The notes under the pieces are model-generated. The model saw only the letters and a program-made list of their open reading frames with translations, did not search any database and had not been told where the DNA came from. A stretch of DNA of 64,000 bases from an uncultured Christensenellaceae bacterium (GTDB lineage: Bacteria; Bacillota; Clostridia; Christensenellales; MGBC116941), in assembly GCA_910585035.1 (NCBI GenBank), contig CAJUEF010000007.1, positions 1-64,000 of the forward strand, in the 5' to 3' direction. Position 1 is the first letter of the stretch; each line of letters starts with the position of its first letter. Below, in pieces: positions 6,252 through 14,942 of the stretch. The position numbers and the translations under genes are program-made.

Positions 6252-8564
6252 ATGGAAACGATTCTAAAGAGAGACGGAAGAAAGGTTGAATTCTGCAAAC
6301 AAAAAATTGACAACGCAATAAAAAAAGCTTTTATTGCCTGCAACATAATAAAACCTGATTCCGAAATTCAAGCCCTTGGCTGTGAAGTTGTTGAAAGACT
6401 TAAAAGTGAGGGTATGACGTCTCCAGGAGTCGAAGATATTCAGGACATGGTTGAAGCAGTGCTTGTAGACCATGGCTTTGTCCGTGTTGCCAAGGCTTAC
6501 ATTTTATACCGAGCTGAGCGTACCCGTATACGCCAGGCAGGTACCCGTCTTATGAAAATATACGAAGATATTACATTTAAGCCTGCGGAGCAAAGCGATA
6601 TTAAAAGAGAAAACGCAAATGTAGACGGGGACACCGCTATGGGTACCATGCTAAAATACGGCAGCGAAGGCGCAAAGCATTTTTATAATATGTTCGTTTT
6701 AAACCCTGAGCATGCAAAAGCCCACACCGAAGGGGATATACATATTCATGATTTGGATTTTCTCACCCTTACCACCACCTGCACCCAAATAGATTTAATA
6801 GGTCTTTTTAACGGCGGTTTTTCAACAGGTCACGGCACTTTAAGAGAACCAAACGACATATCCAGCTATGCAGCTCTTGCCTGCATAGCTATTCAGTCCA
6901 ACCAAAACGACCAGCACGGCGGACAAAGCATAGCAAACTTTGACTACGGTCTTGCACCGGGAGTTGCCAAAACCTTTTCCCGCCTTTATAAAGAGAACCT
7001 TATTAAAGCCCTTAATCTCCTTGGAAATATAGAAGAAACAACAAAAGGGGTAAGCTATGATGGAAAATATATTCGTATGGGCGATTATGTAGACTATCAG
7101 GAAAACGAAAAAGAAATTTTAACCTCCCGCGGTTATAGCGCTGATATAGTAAAAAGCGCCCAAAAGTTCGCATTAAATCGTGCGCTGCTTGAAACTGACA
7201 GGGCGACCTATCAGGCAATGGAAGCCCTTATACACAATCTAAATACCATGCACAGCAGAGCAGGAGCGCAAACCCCTTTTTCTTCAATAAATTACGGTCT
7301 TGATACAAGCCTTGAGGGCAGAATGATTATTAAAAACATTCTTCTTGCAACCGAAGCAGGGCTTGGCAGCGGTGAAACAGCTATCTTTCCCATTCATTGC
7401 TACCGCATTAAAAACGGCATAAATTATGAAAAGGAAGACCCAAATTACGACCTGTTTAAGCTTGCATGCCGTGTCAGCGCAAAACGGTTATTCCCTAACT
7501 TCTCTTTTATAGATGCACCTTATAACTTGCAGTATTATAAAGAAGGTCACCCTGAAACAGAGGTGGCATACATGGGGTGCCGTACCAGAGTTATGGCTAA
7601 CGTGGCTGATCCGGAAAGAGAAATAACCTTTGGCAGAGGTAATCTTAGCTTTACATCCATTAATCTTCCAAGGCTTGCCATTCGCTCCAAAGGAGATATA
7701 GAATGGTTTTACGATGAGCTGGATAAAAAAATAGACCTTTGCATAGACCAGCTTTTAGAGCGTTTTGAAATTCAGGCCTCCAAAAAAGTTTATAATTATC
7801 CGTTTCTTATGGGTCAGGGCGTGTGGATCGACAGCGATAAACTGGAAAGGGACAGCGAAGTGAGAGAAGTGTTAAAGCATGGCACACTTACAGTTGGCTT
7901 TATCGGTCTTGCAGAATGCCTTAAAGCTCTTATTGGCAGTCACCACGGCGAAAGCGAAGAAGCCCGCAATCTTGGACTTGATATAGTTTCCCACATGCGT
8001 GCAAGGATGGATGACGCCGCTAAAAAATACAACCTGAATTTCAGTCTTATCGCCACGCCTGCAGAAGGCCTTTCAGGTCGCTTTGTACGCATAGATAAAG
8101 AGAAATACGGCATTTTTGAAGGAGTTACCGACAGAGATTACTATACAAATAGCTTTCATGTTCCTGTGTATTATAACATCAACGCCTTTGACAAAATAAA
8201 AATAGAAGGTCCTTATCACGCTCTTACAAATGCAGGGCATATTTCTTATGTGGAACTGGACGGTGACACGGCAAAAAATCCTGAAGCATTTGAAAAAATA
8301 GTTCGCTGCATGTATGAAAACGGAATTGGTTACGGCTCTATTAACCACCCTGTAGATAGAGACCCTATATGTGGATATAATGGCATTATTGATGATGTTT
8401 GCCCTAAATGCGGCAGAACGGAACAGGAACATAAATTTGAACGCATTCGTCGAATTACCGGCTATCTGGTTGGTACGTTAGACAGATTTAATACAGGCAA
8501 GCGAGCAGAAGAAAGAGACCGGGTTAAACATAGCGGATTGGAGAACTGTAAATGCTCAAAGTAG
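6252..8564 (+). CDS. nrdD: Anaerobic ribonucleoside-triphosphate reductase (class III)
   Basis: NrdD makes deoxyribonucleotides without oxygen, using a glycyl radical made by NrdG. Residues 1-95 form an ATP-cone (starting M-E-T-I-L-K-R-D-G-R), which gives allosteric control by ATP/dATP. The 10-stranded barrel domain follows. The C-terminus has the glycyl radical motif R-I-T-G-Y-L with the radical Gly at about 737. The zinc site before it shows C707, C717 and C720; the position where a fourth Cys (three before C707) is usual holds Asp, so the site may be completed differently, perhaps by the C-terminal C766/C768. An SD (AAAAGGAG) precedes ATG 6252. nrdG overlaps its 3' end by 13 bases. Confidence 0.97.
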   Translation: METILKRDGRKVEFCKQKIDNAIKKAFIACNIIKPDSEIQALGCEVVERLKSEGMTSPGVEDIQDMVEAVLVDHGFVRVAKAYILYRAERTRIRQAGTRLMKIYEDITFKPAEQSDIKRENANVDGDTAMGTMLKYGSEGAKHFYNMFVLNPEHAKAHTEGDIHIHDLDFLTLTTTCTQIDLIGLFNGGFSTGHGTLREPNDISSYAALACIAIQSNQNDQHGGQSIANFDYGLAPGVAKTFSRLYKENLIKALNLLGNIEETTKGVSYDGKYIRMGDYVDYQENEKEILTSRGYSADIVKSAQKFALNRALLETDRATYQAMEALIHNLNTMHSRAGAQTPFSSINYGLDTSLEGRMIIKNILLATEAGLGSGETAIFPIHCYRIKNGINYEKEDPNYDLFKLACRVSAKRLFPNFSFIDAPYNLQYYKEGHPETEVAYMGCRTRVMANVADPEREITFGRGNLSFTSINLPRLAIRSKGDIEWFYDELDKKIDLCIDQLLERFEIQASKKVYNYPFLMGQGVWIDSDKLERDSEVREVLKHGTLTVGFIGLAECLKALIGSHHGESEEARNLGLDIVSHMRARMDDAAKKYNLNFSLIATPAEGLSGRFVRIDKEKYGIFEGVTDRDYYTNSFHVPVYYNINAFDKIKIEGPYHALTNAGHISYVELDGDTAKNPEAFEKIVRCMYENGIGYGSINHPVDRDPICGYNGIIDDVCPKCGRTEQEHKFERIRRITGYLVGTLDRFNTGKRAEERDRVKHSGLENCKCSK

Positions 8565-9049
8565 CAGGCAGCGAGCCCTCATCCATTGTTGACGGACCGG
8601 GCTTTCGATATACAATCTTTTTACAAGGATGCAGCCACCACTGTGACGGCTGCCAAAACCCGGCAACATGGGATAAAGAAGGGGGAACCCTAAAAGATAC
8701 AGCGGCTATTATAGAGGACATAAAAAAGGCATATTATATAGACGGAGTAACTATTTCAGGGGGTGAGCCTTTAGACCAGGCAAAGGAGCTTTTAAAGCTT
8801 CTTAAGAGCTTAAAAGAGCTTAATTATCACATTATAATGTTTACGGGATACACTTATGAAGATGTAATGCAGCATGAGGACATGAAAAAATGCATGGAAT
8901 ACACCGACATACTTATTGACGGTGAATATGTAAAGTCTAAACGAAGCTTATCTCTTCGTTTTAGAGGATCGTCCAACCAGCGCATTATAGATATTCCTGC
9001 TTCTTTACCCTTGGAAAATCCGGTGATTATATATTTAGATAATAAGTAA
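8552..9049 (+). CDS. nrdG: Anaerobic ribonucleotide reductase activating protein (radical SAM)
   Basis: NrdG uses a [4Fe-4S] cluster and S-adenosylmethionine to put the glycyl radical on NrdD. The cluster-binding C-x3-C-x2-C is formed by C27, C31 and C34, followed by N-P-A-T-W. The SAM-binding I-S-G-G-E-P-L motif lies near residue 70. The 165-residue length is typical. ATG 8552 lies inside the nrdD 3' end with a TTGGAG SD 8 bases upstream, so the two are translationally coupled and made together. Confidence 0.97.
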   Translation: MLKVAGSEPSSIVDGPGFRYTIFLQGCSHHCDGCQNPATWDKEGGTLKDTAAIIEDIKKAYYIDGVTISGGEPLDQAKELLKLLKSLKELNYHIIMFTGYTYEDVMQHEDMKKCMEYTDILIDGEYVKSKRSLSLRFRGSSNQRIIDIPASLPLENPVIIYLDNK

Positions 9050-9050
9050 G

Positions 9051-9079
9051 TTTACTTTTTCTAACAAATGAGTTATAAT
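9051..9079 (+). promoter_or_regulatory. Promoter of the small membrane protein
   Basis: TTTACT, 17 bases, TATAAT, right after the nrdG stop codon. It would start near 9086, about 30 bases before the ATG at 9118. Confidence 0.65.
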
Positions 9080-9117
9080 ACTAAACATGAAAAACCTTTT
9101 TATTTGGAAGTGATAAA

Positions 9118-9243
9118 ATGGCAAAAAGCAAAAAAAGGCATGTGGATAAGCGTAAATTGTTTATTCAGTTTTTTGCAATCACCCTTTGTGCGCTAATGGT
9201 TATACTTGCCATAGTTTCTTCATACCACATGATTAAAAGCTAA
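9118..9243 (+). CDS. Small single-pass membrane protein (41 residues)
   Basis: This short gene has its own promoter and a GGAAGTG SD before ATG 9118. The N-terminal 13 residues are strongly basic (Lys/Arg/His-rich). They are followed by one membrane helix (about 14-37) and a short outside tail ending His-Met-Ile-Lys-Ser. The design, a Lys-rich head with one span, resembles DUF4044-type small proteins of Firmicutes, but the sequence is too short to be sure. It is not part of the nrd operon functionally as far as can be seen. Confidence 0.6.
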   Translation: MAKSKKRHVDKRKLFIQFFAITLCALMVILAIVSSYHMIKS

Positions 9244-9333
9244 AACTTTCCTTTGCTGCTTTAAAATAAATTTAGGGAAGAGTCAGAGCATTTGCTTTGA
9301 CTTAACATATTATTCCCCATATGATTACACCAT

Positions 9334-9384
9334 GCACAAAAACCGGGATATTGACTACCCCAAAGTCAACCCCGGTTTTTGTGC
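9334..9384. terminator. Bidirectional terminator
   Basis: A long stem (GCACAAAAACCGGG with its exact complement, extended inward by TTGAC/GTCAA) has A-runs and T-runs inside the stem on both sides. It separates the small membrane protein gene from the converging secreted-protein gene. Confidence 0.85.
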
Positions 9385-9393
9385 GTCATTAGA

Positions 9394-10704
9394 TTATACT
9401 TTTCGTTTTTTATTTTTACCAAACAAGAAATATCCGCCAAATATAACAGTGACAATTATAATTGCAGCAATAAGCCTGCCATTTCCACCAGGCGTATTTA
9501 CCTGCCTGGTAAATGCCTTTATTCGCAAATTCATATTACCTACAAGGCTGATTTCCTCCCAGCTAATTCCATCCATGCTTATATAGCTCTGTTCTTTATA
9601 GGAATTAGCCTCGCAGCTGATTATATCATTTCCATGTGTCCCCTTAACTGTTCCGTCTGTATCCAGAGGTAAATATACATTTTCGTTGGATTTTAACCGC
9701 ACAACAATTGCAAACTCATCGTCTTTATTAAGCATAATCGGTTCTTTGAACTTTACAGTATAATATCCTGCTTGCGTTGTTGTTCCACTAACCAGCAATC
9801 CCTTTTTTTCATTGTTAGCCAAATATCCGCTTGCTGGGTTTTTTCCCCACGATGGATTTAAGTAAACTCTCACCTCATAATCAACATTTTCATTACTGTT
9901 CACAAAAAAGGACGCATATTCCAGTGCTTCCTCCCTGTTGCTTATAAACATATTGCACATATACCCTGTATGCCCAAAACAGACATCTTTATCATGGGTA
10001 TAACCGCCGTCAAACTGATATGCTTTGTCATAATCGGGCAAGCTGCAATCAATAGCGATAGCTGTACTTCCAATTGAGCTATCATAGTAAGATATGTAAG
10101 AATAACCGCCATCAAAAATGCTGTCTTTAATTTGCCATGCGCCACTTTCATTTGGGGCGATTTCAAAGGAGGATGCGGCATAATCGTCATCCCAGCCGGT
10201 TATAACAGCCTGTCTGCTTACAACTGACTTTTTTGCAGCGCTGTTGCTGTTATCACCTTTTGTATAAGTGCCTTTGTATTCATAGGAAATGAGCACTCCT
10301 CCATAATTATTTATTGCCTGCTTAATCTCATCCCTTTTACTCATATCTATTCTGTACATCCCTGTCACGGCAACTCCCGTATTTTCCAGACCCGCCATTC
10401 CTGCAAGAAAATACTCGGCTGTATAACCTGTTTTATCAACCCCGTCTTCTAAAATAGTAATTATTTCTCCTTGCTGACCCCTATCAGCAATATGCTGTTT
10501 TAGCATATCCACTGTCATCCCATGCTCCGCCACACCTTTTTTGGCAAGAGAAAGAGTTACTGCATCATAAATTGCACTGCACATACTGTCATATCCCGGA
10601 GTTTCAGATTCAAGTATCGCCGTATATTCTGCAGTCTGAGCGCTGCTAAAAGTAATCCCAAAAATAAAAAACACACTTAAAACGCATATAAGAAACTTTT
10701 TCAT
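9394..10704 (-). CDS. Secreted C1-peptidase-like protein with lectin-like domain, probably catalytically dead
   Basis: A signal peptide (residues 1-22) leads into a papain-like region of about 200 residues, then a beta-rich domain like the lectin-like module of bacterial C1 peptidases. A membrane helix and basic tail (about 408-436) anchor it outside the cell. The papain hallmarks are altered: in the R-Q-A-V-I-T-G-W-D-D segment the usual catalytic His is Gln, and the usual N-S-W-G block reads D-S-I-F. A Cys near residue 42 (S-M-C-S-A-I) may be the old nucleophile. It is probably a surface-binding pseudoprotease. The start has a poor SD (nearest AGGAG about 20 bases away); see the overlapping small frame at 10646-10768. 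Confidence 0.8.
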   Translation of the reverse strand: MKKFLICVLSVFFIFGITFSSAQTAEYTAILESETPGYDSMCSAIYDAVTLSLAKKGVAEHGMTVDMLKQHIADRGQQGEIITILEDGVDKTGYTAEYFLAGMAGLENTGVAVTGMYRIDMSKRDEIKQAINNYGGVLISYEYKGTYTKGDNSNSAAKKSVVSRQAVITGWDDDYAASSFEIAPNESGAWQIKDSIFDGGYSYISYYDSSIGSTAIAIDCSLPDYDKAYQFDGGYTHDKDVCFGHTGYMCNMFISNREEALEYASFFVNSNENVDYEVRVYLNPSWGKNPASGYLANNEKKGLLVSGTTTQAGYYTVKFKEPIMLNKDDEFAIVVRLKSNENVYLPLDTDGTVKGTHGNDIISCEANSYKEQSYISMDGISWEEISLVGNMNLRIKAFTRQVNTPGGNGRLIAAIIIVTVIFGGYFLFGKNKKRKV

Positions 10705-10768
10705 TTAACGCCACGGTATACAGCTCCTTTGCAAAACGAAGTAAAACCGCAATGCTCAATAGCTGCAT
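10646..10768 (-). other. Short overlapping frame with a strong ribosome site
   Basis: A 40-codon frame starts at ATG 10768 behind GAAAGGGG and runs over the weakly led start of the 9394-10704 gene in another frame. It may couple translation into that gene; its peptide shows no recognised domain. Confidence 0.3.
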
Positions 10769-10797
10769 AACCCCTTTCTAAAATTTCTGTTTTTAAT

Positions 10798-11634
10798 TTA
10801 GCTTATATTTGCCACTACTATATTCGGGCGGTTAAAAAGACGCAAAGGAAATCCACTATTCCCAAGCCCTCTGCTCACTATCATATAGGGACAACCGCCA
10901 TGAAGCCCTTGATAAAACCGTGGATGAATTCCCTGTCCCGGAGCAAACACACCACCAAAAAAAGGAAGACGAAACTGTCCGCCGTGAGCATGACCACTGA
11001 ACTGAATATCAAAATCATATTTTTTATACCTATAGCCTGCACTGCTGTCAAAATTTTCGGGAAAATGAGACAAGACAATTTTTATACCTTTTCTTCCCTT
11101 AAGCTCATTAAAATACTCCTCGTTATCAGTGTATACAAAAGTCCCGCGTCTTCGTTCTTTATAATTCTCTTTGGACGCCTGATTTTCATCCAACCCTAAA
11201 AACACTATATGGCTATTTTTAACGTCAATTTCTTTAAAGCTGTTTTTAAGGACATGTACGCCCCCGTTTTCAAGCTGTTTCCCTATATAATCAAAGTAAG
11301 CTGTTCTGTGCTCATGATTTCCATAAATATAAAAAACAGGACATAGCCTTGCTAAGCCGGCAACAAACGCAGTTGTCTCATCTATCCTTTTTGCGCTGTC
11401 ATCGATTAAATCTCCGGTAAAAACAATTATATCCGGATTAAGCGCCTTTATCTTATTATAAAGCCTGCAATTACCCTCGCCAAACTGTTTGCTGTGCAAA
11501 TCAGAAAGATGCACAATTTTTAAAGGCTCATTTATTCCAAGTTTTACATTATAAGAAGTAACCTCTAAATGATTATTGCTGTAATAGCAAAAACAGATTA
11601 AAAAAATAAGGATTAAAGCCACATAAATCCACAT
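10798..11634 (-). CDS. Membrane-anchored calcineurin-like metallophosphoesterase
   Basis: An N-terminal membrane helix (residues 1-20) anchors a phosphoesterase with all five metal motifs: D-L-H near 45, G-D-L-I-D near 74, G-N-H-E-H near 105, S-H-F near 190 and G-H-A-H-G-G-Q near 214. This is the YkuE/YaeI type of protein. Some relatives act on UDP-diacylglucosamine-like lipids or on unknown phosphodiesters, so the substrate here is not known. The ATG overlaps the stop of the PHP gene (TAATG), so three genes (thioesterase, PHP, this) form one minus-strand operon. Confidence 0.93.
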   Translation of the reverse strand: MWIYVALILIFLICFCYYSNNHLEVTSYNVKLGINEPLKIVHLSDLHSKQFGEGNCRLYNKIKALNPDIIVFTGDLIDDSAKRIDETTAFVAGLARLCPVFYIYGNHEHRTAYFDYIGKQLENGGVHVLKNSFKEIDVKNSHIVFLGLDENQASKENYKERRRGTFVYTDNEEYFNELKGRKGIKIVLSHFPENFDSSAGYRYKKYDFDIQFSGHAHGGQFRLPFFGGVFAPGQGIHPRFYQGLHGGCPYMIVSRGLGNSGFPLRLFNRPNIVVANIS

Positions 11635-12482
11635 TATTTTTTATCCGCTCCTTCTATAAGCAATTCCAAGGTTTCCTTAATTCCCGGCAAACTTATTTTA
11701 AATCCCATATTGTTTTTTGTTTTATCAAAATCATTATGATAGTCACCGCCACAGGTAGCAAACAGTTTTAACTTTTTGGAAAGCTCCAAAAATAAATTTA
11801 CATGTTCAGCATAATGACACGGATAATACACTTCAACGCCATCCAGCCCCATTGCCTTATACCTGGTTAAAAGATCTGCAAACTCCTCATGATTATATCT
11901 GAGCAGTTTTGGATGGGCAAGCACCGCTATTCCTCCAGCCTTATGTATAATATCAATGCCTTCGCTTACATCCATCTTTTTATAAGGTACATAATATTTA
12001 CACCCTGTGCCTATATACTTTTTAAACACATCTCTAACACTTTTTCCATAGCCCTTTTCTATTAAAGCTGCCGCAACATGAGGCCTTCCCATAACCTTAC
12101 CGCAACAATGTTTTTTCACATCATCCATTGTAATTCCAAAACCGGCTTTGCTTAGCCCGTCTATAATTTTCTTCATTCTGCTCAGGCGGGATTCCTGAAG
12201 GCTGTAAAGCATTTGTTTAAGCTCTTCATTATCACTGCTAATGTTATATCCGAGAATATGGGTATCTTTTTCATCATAACAGCTCAGCTCTATTCCCGGA
12301 ATAAAAATTATGTTTCGGATTTTCGCTTCATTTTTTGCCTGCTCCAAGCCATCAATACAATCATGATCCGTAAGCGCCATAACGCTGATATTTCTTTTTT
12401 CTGCAACACACACAAGTTCTTTTGGACTTTTATCGCCGTCAGAAAGGCAGCTGTGCATATGCAGATCTGCATATTCCATCAT
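11634..12482 (-). CDS. PHP-domain phosphoesterase
   Basis: The N-terminus has D-L-H-M-H-S-C-L-S-D-G, the first metal motif of the PHP fold; further motifs are T-D-H-D near residue 40, an E-L-S near 67, H-P near 195 and a late G-G-D-Y-H. At 282 residues it is like the TrpH/YciV group, several of which are 3'-5' exonucleases or nucleoside bisphosphate phosphatases (RNase AM in E. coli). I assign the family confidently but not the substrate. Its start overlaps the thioesterase stop in ATGATG and its own stop overlaps the metallophosphoesterase start. Confidence 0.92.
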   Translation of the reverse strand: MMEYADLHMHSCLSDGDKSPKELVCVAEKRNISVMALTDHDCIDGLEQAKNEAKIRNIIFIPGIELSCYDEKDTHILGYNISSDNEELKQMLYSLQESRLSRMKKIIDGLSKAGFGITMDDVKKHCCGKVMGRPHVAAALIEKGYGKSVRDVFKKYIGTGCKYYVPYKKMDVSEGIDIIHKAGGIAVLAHPKLLRYNHEEFADLLTRYKAMGLDGVEVYYPCHYAEHVNLFLELSKKLKLFATCGGDYHNDFDKTKNNMGFKISLPGIKETLELLIEGADKK

Positions 12483-12868
12483 TTAATTTTATCGTTTACT
12501 TTCTTTAAAAATCTTTCGTTATCAACAATAAAACGCTCATGTATTCCTTTGCCGATAACGCCAAATTCATCATAGGCCTCTACCTTAAAAACAAGTTTTC
12601 TTCCCTCAATAGCCGTTAGCTCGCAATCACAATATACCTTTGCGCCAATAGGTGTTGGGCTGTCATGAGTTACATCCAGCTTTGTGCCAACAGTGCTTTG
12701 ACCTTTTTCAACCTTATCCCTAACGCAGTAAAAACATGCTTCTTCCATAAGCAAAATTAAAAACGGCGTTCCAAACACATCCAATGCACCGCTGCCAACA
12801 GAAGATGCAAGCTGGTCTTTTGTAACCGTTTTTTCCATTCTGTATTTCATACCTGTATTTAATGCCAT
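12479..12868 (-). CDS. Hotdog thioesterase, FlK-like
   Basis: This 129-residue single hotdog-fold protein hydrolyses an acyl-CoA thioester. Residues T34, E42 and H68 stand at exactly the spacing (8 and 26) of the catalytic triad T42/E50/H76 in fluoroacetyl-CoA thioesterase FlK. Related Firmicute proteins of unknown substrate share it, so fluoroacetate need not be involved. An AGGAG SD lies upstream of ATG 12868. It is the first gene of the operon with the PHP and metallophosphoesterase genes. Confidence 0.9.
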   Translation of the reverse strand: MALNTGMKYRMEKTVTKDQLASSVGSGALDVFGTPFLILLMEEACFYCVRDKVEKGQSTVGTKLDVTHDSPTPIGAKVYCDCELTAIEGRKLVFKVEAYDEFGVIGKGIHERFIVDNERFLKKVNDKIK

Positions 12869-13006
12869 TTAATATCTCCTCAATAATTAAAACAAATTTT
12901 TAATGTTATTATTATACACTATTTTTCATCGTTTATCATTAAAAAATATTTTGTTGAAGAACAAAAAATAATATTAATACAATTACAAGTAAAGACAGAC
13001 TAAAAA

Positions 13007-13036
13007 TAAAAAAGCTGCCTTGCAGCAGCTTTTTTA
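13007..13036 (-). terminator. Terminator of tRNA-Ser
   Basis: The stem AAAAAGCTGC/GCAGCTTTTT with a 6-base loop follows the tRNA 3' end directly on the minus strand. A similar hairpin follows the other tRNA-Ser at 48468. Confidence 0.85.
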
Positions 13037-13040
13037 TTTA

Positions 13041-13129
13041 TGGCGGAGAGTTAGGGATTCGAACCCTAGGTACCTCTCGGTATCACTAGTTTTCAAGACT
13101 AGCTCCTTAAACCACTCGGACATCTCTCC
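13041..13129 (-). tRNA. tRNA-Ser (anticodon UGA)
   Basis: A class II tRNA of 89 bases on the minus strand with encoded CCA. The anticodon stem CTAGT/ACTAG holds the loop CTTGAAA, anticodon TGA. The long variable arm and the T-loop GGTTCGAATCC are present. The acceptor stem GGAGAG pairs with CTCTCC. Confidence 0.96.
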
Positions 13130-13349
13130 AAAGGATGCTTTAATATTATAGCAAGTTTATATTAATATGTCAATTAATTTTTAGAATAAATTGACATAAA
13201 ACTATTTTAATGCTAACTTTATAAATAAGGAAAACTTATTACAGCAAAAAACTTTCAAACGCTTACACTTTATCTTATGCTAACAAGACATGTAAGTAAG
13301 GAAATAATAAAAACATCTTTATTAAAGTAAATTCTCGACCGGAGGAATA

Positions 13350-14072
13350 ATGGATATACAGCTAAAAGACGTATCCTTTGGATACGGAAAAGAATGTATT
13401 TTAAAAAATATAAATGCAGATATAGAAAAGGGAGATTTTGTTGCACTCGTAGGCAGCAATGGCACGGGCAAATCCACATTAATAAAACTAATGCTTAAAA
13501 TAAAAACAGGTTATACCGGTTCAATTAGTCTGTTAGGCACTGACATATCAGGTAAATTCGATTACCGTAAAATAGGTTACGTAGCTCAAAAACCTGTTAT
13601 AAGCCATTTCCCCGCAACTGTTTATGAAGTTATAACCGGCAGCAAAGGAGATATGAGCAGAGTTAAGGAATTGCTTAAAACAGTAAGTCTTGAGGGATTT
13701 GAAAAGGCTCTTATAGGCAACCTTTCAGGCGGTCAGCTGCAAAAGACCTTTATTGCAAGGGCGCTGTACAACAATCCCTCTTTGCTTATACTGGACGAAC
13801 CAACGGTTGGCATAGACCATCAAAGTACCCTTTCTATATGTAAAATACTTAATGATTTGAATAAAAAACAAGGCATGACAATATTAATGACAACTCATAC
13901 TTTTCCTTATATAGAGAGTTATATTAACAAGGTGCTGTTTTTGGATAGCTGCGGTCACGCTGCCCTATACAAATCCTCAGAAATGACGGAGGAGGATATG
14001 TGCCGTATTTACGATCATCCCCGTAAGTTCCATAAAGGCGGCGCAGCTCATAAAAGCTGCGAATGCAGTTAA
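13350..14072 (+). CDS. znuC: ABC transporter ATPase, zinc/manganese importer type
   Basis: A 240-residue ABC ATPase with Walker A G-S-N-G-T-G-K-S-T near 35, signature L-S-G-G-Q near 130 and Walker B L-L-I-L-D-E-P near 150. The C-terminal tail is rich in His and Cys (H-x-R-K-F-H and C-E-C), which fits a metal importer. The start follows CGGAGG. The matching permease begins 18 bases later. No solute-binding protein or Zur gene is next to them, so the binding protein must be encoded elsewhere. Zinc is the likely metal, manganese is possible. Confidence 0.9.
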   Translation: MDIQLKDVSFGYGKECILKNINADIEKGDFVALVGSNGTGKSTLIKLMLKIKTGYTGSISLLGTDISGKFDYRKIGYVAQKPVISHFPATVYEVITGSKGDMSRVKELLKTVSLEGFEKALIGNLSGGQLQKTFIARALYNNPSLLILDEPTVGIDHQSTLSICKILNDLNKKQGMTILMTTHTFPYIESYINKVLFLDSCGHAALYKSSEMTEEDMCRIYDHPRKFHKGGAAHKSCECS

Positions 14073-14090
14073 TTTAAGGAGATATATATT

Positions 14091-14885
14091 ATGGAAATAT
14101 TCGCATATGAATTTATGCAAAAAGCATTTATAGTGGCTCTTTGTATAAGCGTAATAACTCCGCTTATAGGCGGAATAATAGTGCTTAAAGGGCTTTCCAA
14201 CATGGGTGAAGCCCTTTCTCATACTGCCCTTTCAGGCATAGCCCTCGGGCTTATACTGGGAATAAATCCACTTATTGGTGCTATTTGTTTTGCCCTTGTT
14301 GCAGCGCTGTTAATTGAAGGTATATCCCGCATGTTTTCGGGCTTTTCCGAAATAGCTACCACTGTTGTTCTCGCCCTTGGAATTGGGCTTGCATCTATTT
14401 TATCAGGCTTCATAGGGAATGCCGCCACACTAAACAGCTATATGTTTGGCAGTATTGTTGCAACTACAGACCTTGAAGTATCTCTCACTGTGATATTAAG
14501 CGCTCTCATTATAATCATATACATTATTAATTATAAAAACCTGTTTCAAATCGCTTTTGACCAGCAAAACGCAAGACTTAACGGAATTAAAGTAAATACA
14601 GTTAATTTTATGTTTATGCTGCTAACGGCAATAACCGTCGCTTTATCCTGTAAAACCGTTGGAGCGCTTATTGTATCCTCTCTCATGGTTATTCCCGTTG
14701 CATGCAGTATGCGAGTTTCAAAAAGCTATTTTTCCGGTGTTATTATATCCATAGCATTTGCTGCTGCTTTTACCCTTGGCGGACTTATTATTTCTTATTA
14801 CTGGGATATTAAGCCAGGGGGAACTATAGTTTTAATTGGTGTAGCTGTTCTTATTTTATTATCTCTTTTTAAAAGAGATAAATAG
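14091..14885 (+). CDS. znuB: ABC transporter permease, zinc/manganese type (ABC-3)
   Basis: A 264-residue integral membrane protein with eight or more spans and the ABC-3 family pattern (G-G-I-I-V-L-K-G-L-S-N-M-G-E-A-L-S-H near residues 25-42). It forms the channel for the metal importer with the ATPase 18 bases upstream. AAGGAG precedes its ATG. A strong bidirectional terminator follows the stop. Whether it moves zinc or manganese cannot be decided from the permease alone. Confidence 0.92.
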   Translation: MEIFAYEFMQKAFIVALCISVITPLIGGIIVLKGLSNMGEALSHTALSGIALGLILGINPLIGAICFALVAALLIEGISRMFSGFSEIATTVVLALGIGLASILSGFIGNAATLNSYMFGSIVATTDLEVSLTVILSALIIIIYIINYKNLFQIAFDQQNARLNGIKVNTVNFMFMLLTAITVALSCKTVGALIVSSLMVIPVACSMRVSKSYFSGVIISIAFAAAFTLGGLIISYYWDIKPGGTIVLIGVAVLILLSLFKRDK

Positions 14886-14893
14886 TTTATGTG

Positions 14894-14928
14894 AAAAAAT
14901 CCTCATTCAAAAGAATGAGGATTTTTAT
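14894..14928. terminator. Bidirectional terminator after znuB
   Basis: AAAAATCCTCATTC pairs perfectly with GAATGAGGATTTTT around a 4-base loop. It serves both znuCB and the converging zinc-ribbon gene. Confidence 0.9.
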
Positions 14929-14942
14929 TTACTAACCTTTAA

